From positions 62,001-126,000 of the forward strand of contig JAILXU010000002.1 of NCBI GenBank assembly GCA_045430275.1: a DNA stretch of 64,000 bases, in the 5' to 3' direction. Source of the stretch: Oceanobacter sp045430275. Its GTDB lineage: Bacteria > Pseudomonadota > Gammaproteobacteria > Pseudomonadales > Oceanobacteraceae. The notes under the pieces were generated by a model. It was not told the DNA's origin. It saw only the letters and a list, made by a program, of their open reading frames with translations, and did no database searches. The translations under genes were made by a program, and so were the position numbers. Below are positions 60,340 to 64,000 of this stretch, one piece after another (within the stretch, counting starts at the first letter, position 1; every line of letters starts with the position of its first letter).

Positions 60340-61077
60340 ATGCAACGTGTTGAATTTTTAGGATGTCCGTTGGATGTCGCCACCATGGACGACACCGTCT
60401 CTCACATCGAACAGGCCATTGAACAAGGTGACTTTACACAACACGTTGTTGTTAATGTCGCCAAGTTGGTCAATATGAAAAAGGATGTTCAGCTCGACGA
60501 GTCTGTGCGCTCCTGCGACATCATCAATATTGATGGTATGGGCGTCGTATTCGGTGCTCGCTGGCTTGGCTATGACATCCCGGAGCGCGTTGCCGGAGTG
60601 GATCTGTTTCATAACCTGCTGGCGATGAGCGCCAAGCGAGATTTTCCGGTCTTCCTGCTGGGTGCCGAAGAAGAAGTGGTTCAGAAGGCAGCAGAAGTGT
60701 GTCAGAAGGCCAACCCCGAGCTGACCATCGCTGGTTATCACCACGGTTATTTCTGGGATGACGAAGAGGCTGTGGTTGAGAAAATCCGCCAGTCTGGTGC
60801 CAAACTACTGTTTGTTGCCATCACCTCTCCCAAGAAAGAAAACTTTATCAATCGCTGGAAAGACCGCCTCGGTGTTGATTTTGTGATGGGTGTTGGTGGC
60901 ACCTTTGATGTTGTAGCAGGCAAGGTTGAACGTGCGCCGAAGTGGATGCAAAACGCCGGTCTCGAATGGCTCTATCGCGTGATTCAGGAACCGGGCCGCA
61001 TGTGGAAACGCTATCTGGTTACCAACAGTGCCTTCGCCTGGATGCTGATCAAGGCGCGCTTTGGCAAGCGCAAGTAA
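60340..61077 (+). CDS. WecG/TagA/CpsF family glycosyltransferase (GT26)
   Basis: 245 residues. Members transfer a hexosamine or glucose residue to undecaprenyl-linked intermediates in surface-polysaccharide assembly. Recognised by the early VVNVAKLVNMKKD block, INIDGMGVVFGARWLG, ERVAGVDLFHNLL, then LFVAITSPKKENFINRW and GVGGTFDVVAGKVERAPKWMQNAGLEWLYR. Peripheral membrane protein without its own helix. It precedes two polymerase/ligase-like genes, consistent with an exopolysaccharide locus running past the window edge. Confidence 0.93.
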   Translation: MQRVEFLGCPLDVATMDDTVSHIEQAIEQGDFTQHVVVNVAKLVNMKKDVQLDESVRSCDIINIDGMGVVFGARWLGYDIPERVAGVDLFHNLLAMSAKRDFPVFLLGAEEEVVQKAAEVCQKANPELTIAGYHHGYFWDDEEAVVEKIRQSGAKLLFVAITSPKKENFINRWKDRLGVDFVMGVGGTFDVVAGKVERAPKWMQNAGLEWLYRVIQEPGRMWKRYLVTNSAFAWMLIKARFGKRK

Positions 61078-61328
61078 TACGCTGATTCCTCTTTCCTGAT
61101 GCACAAACCGGGCTTGTTCCACACCTCGTGTGAGCAGCCCGTCAAACTTTCAGGAACCCACACCTGTCTAATCTGTCACACACCAACGCACTGAAGTACC
61201 CTCCGCTAGCCTGTTTGATGGGGGTGCTCAACAACCGATACAACCGGGTTGTACGTACTGCCATCAGGAAAGGAACACCTGTTACTCCCTCTTGATTCCA
61301 TCGTCGGATCACATAATCAGAGCCTCGA

Positions 61329-63083
61329 ATGGACGTTATCAATCGTTCTGCCACCGGACTGATAGGGTTATTTGAGCGTTATGGAATGGCGCTGGTAATG
61401 CTCTTCGTTCTGGACATTTTCATGCCCAATCTGGCTCCCAAAGGGGAATTGCTGGATCGGGATTTGTCTGCAGTTATGGCCAGCAACTCGGGCACCAACG
61501 CGCTCAAACAGTTATTCTGGATCGGCATGTTCAGTGGCTATCTGATGCTGCATCTACTTGATCGCTTGCGCGTGCTGAGGCAGTCCTTCTGGGGCTGGAT
61601 GTTGCTTGCCTGGCTAGCCGTTTTTGTCGCCGCCTTCCCATCCGATTATGTCGCTATTTCACTGAAGCGCGCGCTGTTCCAGTTTATCTTTCTGTTTGTG
61701 GTGTTTTCCGCCACGCATTATGCCTATCGCAATCGCAGCCTGAGGATGTGTGTCTGGTTCGCAGGGCTTGTCGTCATCGCCCTGTCGCTGTTTACACTGG
61801 CGCTGGGCGTCGGATTAAGCAGCCTGGGGCTGGCGGGCCATACCGAAAGCAAAAATGTATTGGGGGCTTATCTGACCGCGTTGATCATCATGACCGTCGT
61901 GGTGGAATTTATCGAAGGCCGCAAGGTGCCTTTTAGCTTCCTGTTCAAACTGATGCTGTGTGGATTGCTGGTGCTGACTCAAAGCAAAACCTCGGTTGCC
62001 GTCCTGCTGCTGGTACTGATCATGGCACGCAGTGACTTGCTGCTCACACTGCTGTCCAACCTGATAATGTTCAGCGGATTCTGTCTGCTGTTCGTGTTCT
62101 GGCCAGCCATTTCCTACGAGCTGGGGGGCTACTGGAACGTGTCCCAACATATTTCTTATGAATTTATGACCAATCGCGGCATTATCTGGGACGCCTGTTA
62201 TTACGACCTGGAGCGCTTTGGCAAGCTGTTGACGGGATGGGGCTACGCCAGCTATTTCGGAGTGCCGGAGCTGCCACCGGCTTTCGATGTGAAATGGAGT
62301 TTTTTGCAATACATCAACTCCTCACACAATGGCTATATCAGCGTATTGATCCAATTCGGGCTGTTTCTATCCATTCCGATTTACCTGGCTCTGACGGGGA
62401 TGATTTTTCATGTACGTAACCTGAAACTTCAGGCAGCCCTGATGTTTCCGCTGATACACAACCTGACAGAGTCTTCTTTCTTGCGTGACCAACACGTTGT
62501 GTGGTTCTTTTTCGTCTGGACATGTGGCATCGGCCTGATGGTCAACAACCGCACCCGACAGATCTCAATTATGGAAGGGTTGCACGAATATCGCCTTTCT
62601 CAACAGGTACGCTGGCGTGCTCGCAAGACCCAACAGAAACCGCCCGACCTGCCTGACGTGCCTATTCTGGAGCCTGTCGTACCCAAGCCTCAACCTCCTG
62701 AAGTTGAGCCAGTGGATTACCCGGACAATGTGATTGTGGCCACGCACTGGGATCAGTTCAAACAGACACCGGAAGTGCCTGATCTGGAACCATCCGACTC
62801 CACTCACACCAATGTGATTACCTTCCCCGCAAGAGAAAATGCTGTTGAAGCCCACCATGACACACACACCGTCCATGCCTGCTGGTCTGGCGTTGACCTG
62901 ACGCTAACCACCGAGCAGGTTGCAGAGCCAATCAGCGAGGAAGCCTTGTCCATATTGAAAAACACCACCACAGACAATCGCGTGGCCAATGGCCTGGTTT
63001 CGTGCTGCTGGAAAGGCAACCAGCTACTGCTGGTGACAGAGGGCATTACTGAGCCGCTGGAGACACACAGGCCAAAAGACTAG
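61329..63083 (+). CDS. O-antigen ligase / polymerase-like membrane protein with repeated tail
   Basis: 584 residues. About ten to twelve membrane helices up to ~400, of the Wzy/WaaL/ExoQ type, with a large loop holding NRGIIWDACYYDLERFG and the His-containing NSSHNGYISVLIQFG segment typical of these enzymes. They polymerise or ligate lipid-linked glycans. The ~180-residue cytoplasmic tail is Pro/Glu/Val-rich and ends with two copies of a short motif (CWSGVDLTLTTEQVAEP and CWKGNQLLLVTEGITEP). A convergent paralogue follows seven bases after its stop. Confidence 0.85.
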   Translation: MDVINRSATGLIGLFERYGMALVMLFVLDIFMPNLAPKGELLDRDLSAVMASNSGTNALKQLFWIGMFSGYLMLHLLDRLRVLRQSFWGWMLLAWLAVFVAAFPSDYVAISLKRALFQFIFLFVVFSATHYAYRNRSLRMCVWFAGLVVIALSLFTLALGVGLSSLGLAGHTESKNVLGAYLTALIIMTVVVEFIEGRKVPFSFLFKLMLCGLLVLTQSKTSVAVLLLVLIMARSDLLLTLLSNLIMFSGFCLLFVFWPAISYELGGYWNVSQHISYEFMTNRGIIWDACYYDLERFGKLLTGWGYASYFGVPELPPAFDVKWSFLQYINSSHNGYISVLIQFGLFLSIPIYLALTGMIFHVRNLKLQAALMFPLIHNLTESSFLRDQHVVWFFFVWTCGIGLMVNNRTRQISIMEGLHEYRLSQQVRWRARKTQQKPPDLPDVPILEPVVPKPQPPEVEPVDYPDNVIVATHWDQFKQTPEVPDLEPSDSTHTNVITFPARENAVEAHHDTHTVHACWSGVDLTLTTEQVAEPISEEALSILKNTTTDNRVANGLVSCCWKGNQLLLVTEGITEPLETHRPKD

Positions 63084-63090
63084 AGGGTAT

Positions 63091-63999
63091 CTAATCTCTC
63101 AAATACACGGTTTTGGCGGTGCGAGAATGTTGCAGTGCTTGCTGGCGGCGCATGCGCCATTGCACCATGGCCTGACGCTGATGAACATCATGCACCAACG
63201 CAGAAACCAGACAAATCGCCAGGAATAAAAACCAGACCGTATGATGATCTCGTATAAAGGACGATTCCGTCGTGTTGTGAATTAATGGGAAAAACAGCAA
63301 AGCGTGCATCTTTGAAAATCGAATAAGGCTCATCAGGCGCAGCAATAAAAAGAACACCATCGCGCTGAAAATAAATCCGAACTGCAGCACGACTTCGATA
63401 TAACCGTTATGTGCCGATGAAATGAAACGCAAAAAGCTCCATTTCACATCGAATGAAAAAGGAATTTCCGCTGTCGCAAAATACGAGCCGTAACCAAATC
63501 CGAACCAATATTTATTATACCCCGCCAAATCACTGTAACAGGCGTCCCAGATCTCACCACGTTGGGTGAAGAATGACGGGCTGACCTCCATGGCAAAATG
63601 CCAATAAGTATTCATCAGATACGTCACGGACGGGGAAAAAATAAACAGGACAAACCAGAGAGTGATCATCGTATAGCTTGAGATCATATTCGCCAACAGG
63701 GGCAAATGTGACGCCATCAGAATCATGATCACCACAGCCAGAGAAGTCTTACTGACCGTCAAGACCAACATGCCGATCAACGCTATTTTCAGCTTGAAGG
63801 AATGGGCCGCCCTGCGTCCTTCCACAAACTCAACCATCAAAATCAGAATAAACGCGGAAGCAATGTAATGCCCCATCACATTCTTCGCTTTCGCATACCC
63901 CGCCAGCTCACCGTGGTGATTCATCCCTCCACCGACAGCTATCGACAGAATCGTCATGGCAATCAAGCCATAAACTGCCCGAGTAATGCACAGTCCGAG
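63091..63999 (-). CDS. O-antigen ligase / polymerase-like membrane protein, 5' end outside window
   Basis: The frame is open to the window edge, so the N-terminus lies beyond 64000; the TTG at 63966 is only the first internal start-like codon. About 303 residues are visible, aligning along their whole length with the convergent gene: KNVMGHYIASAFI, LVLTVSKTSLAVV, QRGEIWDACYSDLAG, DVKWSFLRFISSAHNGYIEVVLQFG, FPLIHNTTESSFIRDHHTVWF. It has a short basic tail and lacks the partner's long tail. The pair probably arose by inverted duplication in a polysaccharide locus. Confidence 0.85.
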   Translation of the reverse strand, partial: LGLCITRAVYGLIAMTILSIAVGGGMNHHGELAGYAKAKNVMGHYIASAFILILMVEFVEGRRAAHSFKLKIALIGMLVLTVSKTSLAVVIMILMASHLPLLANMISSYTMITLWFVLFIFSPSVTYLMNTYWHFAMEVSPSFFTQRGEIWDACYSDLAGYNKYWFGFGYGSYFATAEIPFSFDVKWSFLRFISSAHNGYIEVVLQFGFIFSAMVFFLLLRLMSLIRFSKMHALLFFPLIHNTTESSFIRDHHTVWFLFLAICLVSALVHDVHQRQAMVQWRMRRQQALQHSRTAKTVYLRD

Positions 64000-64000
64000 C

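Noticed and set aside
1..64000. CRISPR array, insertion sequence, prophage or rRNA
   Set aside because: No regularly spaced repeats, transposase, phage structural gene or rRNA sequence was recognised.

Overview
The window looks like a chromosomal segment of a marine-type gammaproteobacterium. Evidence is the rpsP-rimM-trmD-rplS operon, a complete rsxABCDGE (rnf) operon whose RsxC has a long Ala/Lys-rich tail, mltF/tadA/purL gene neighbours typical of the class, TruC and DsbC. An Oceanospirillales-like origin is inferred only. Most of the window is moderately GC-rich. Two stretches (about 30.3-33.8 kb and 38.4-40.9 kb) are clearly AT-richer and look accessory. No rRNA, canonical tRNA, insertion sequence, prophage or CRISPR array was found.

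Layout. 1-6.9 kb: a truncated secreted-type protein, a CPA2 antiporter with a small membrane protein, a large surface protein (HExxH domain, TolB-like propeller, probable barrel) and truC. 6.9-7.85 kb: a noncoding AT-rich stretch with four same-strand matches to the DnaA-box consensus. 7.9-19.5 kb: dsbC, the rpsP operon, two overlapping alkaline phosphatases, a SHOCT-domain protein and purL. 19.9-26.7 kb: mltF, tadA, an RRM protein, hemH, a MarR regulator with an esterase, and rtcR. 26.7-30.3 kb: a sigma54-type RNA-repair operon (slipin, rtcB, a small protein) whose roughly 450-nt leader is filled with tRNA-like and other folded modules. 30.3-33.8 kb: an island of three tandem paralogues plus one more gene, bounded by a perfect 17-bp direct repeat. 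33.9-38.4 kb: MoxR / DUF58 / transglutaminase-like operon. 38.4-40.6 kb: two integron-type gene cassettes with attC-like sites, one coding for a TIR protein. 41.2-48.9 kb: a signalling cluster of two hybrid histidine kinases, a FIST sensor, a Ras-like GTPase, an OmpA-type protein with a roadblock-like domain, and a coiled-coil protein. 49.3-55.3 kb: rsxABCDGE. 55.5-64 kb: PHB-depolymerase-like lipoprotein, an unknown protein, a hydrolase, a DUF3422 protein, a GT26 glycosyltransferase and two convergent O-antigen-ligase-like paralogues, the last cut by the window end.

The most unusual region is the rtc leader. RtcR has a CARF-like N-terminal region and a sigma54-activator core, and faces a good -24/-12 promoter at 26900-26915. 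From the predicted start at about 26926 the RNA can fold into a three-way junction, a tRNA-like element whose anticodon arm is a GNRA mini-hairpin, a near full-length tRNA-like element with CCA, a T-arm mini-element, and a multi-branched domain closed by a 9-bp helix. Only then come the slipin and RtcB ligase genes. A locus that senses damaged RNA and repairs it therefore seems to transcribe its own tRNA mimics. The second main candidate is the GTPase / roadblock-OmpA / coiled-coil module. All functional statements rest on reading the sequence; no searches were run.
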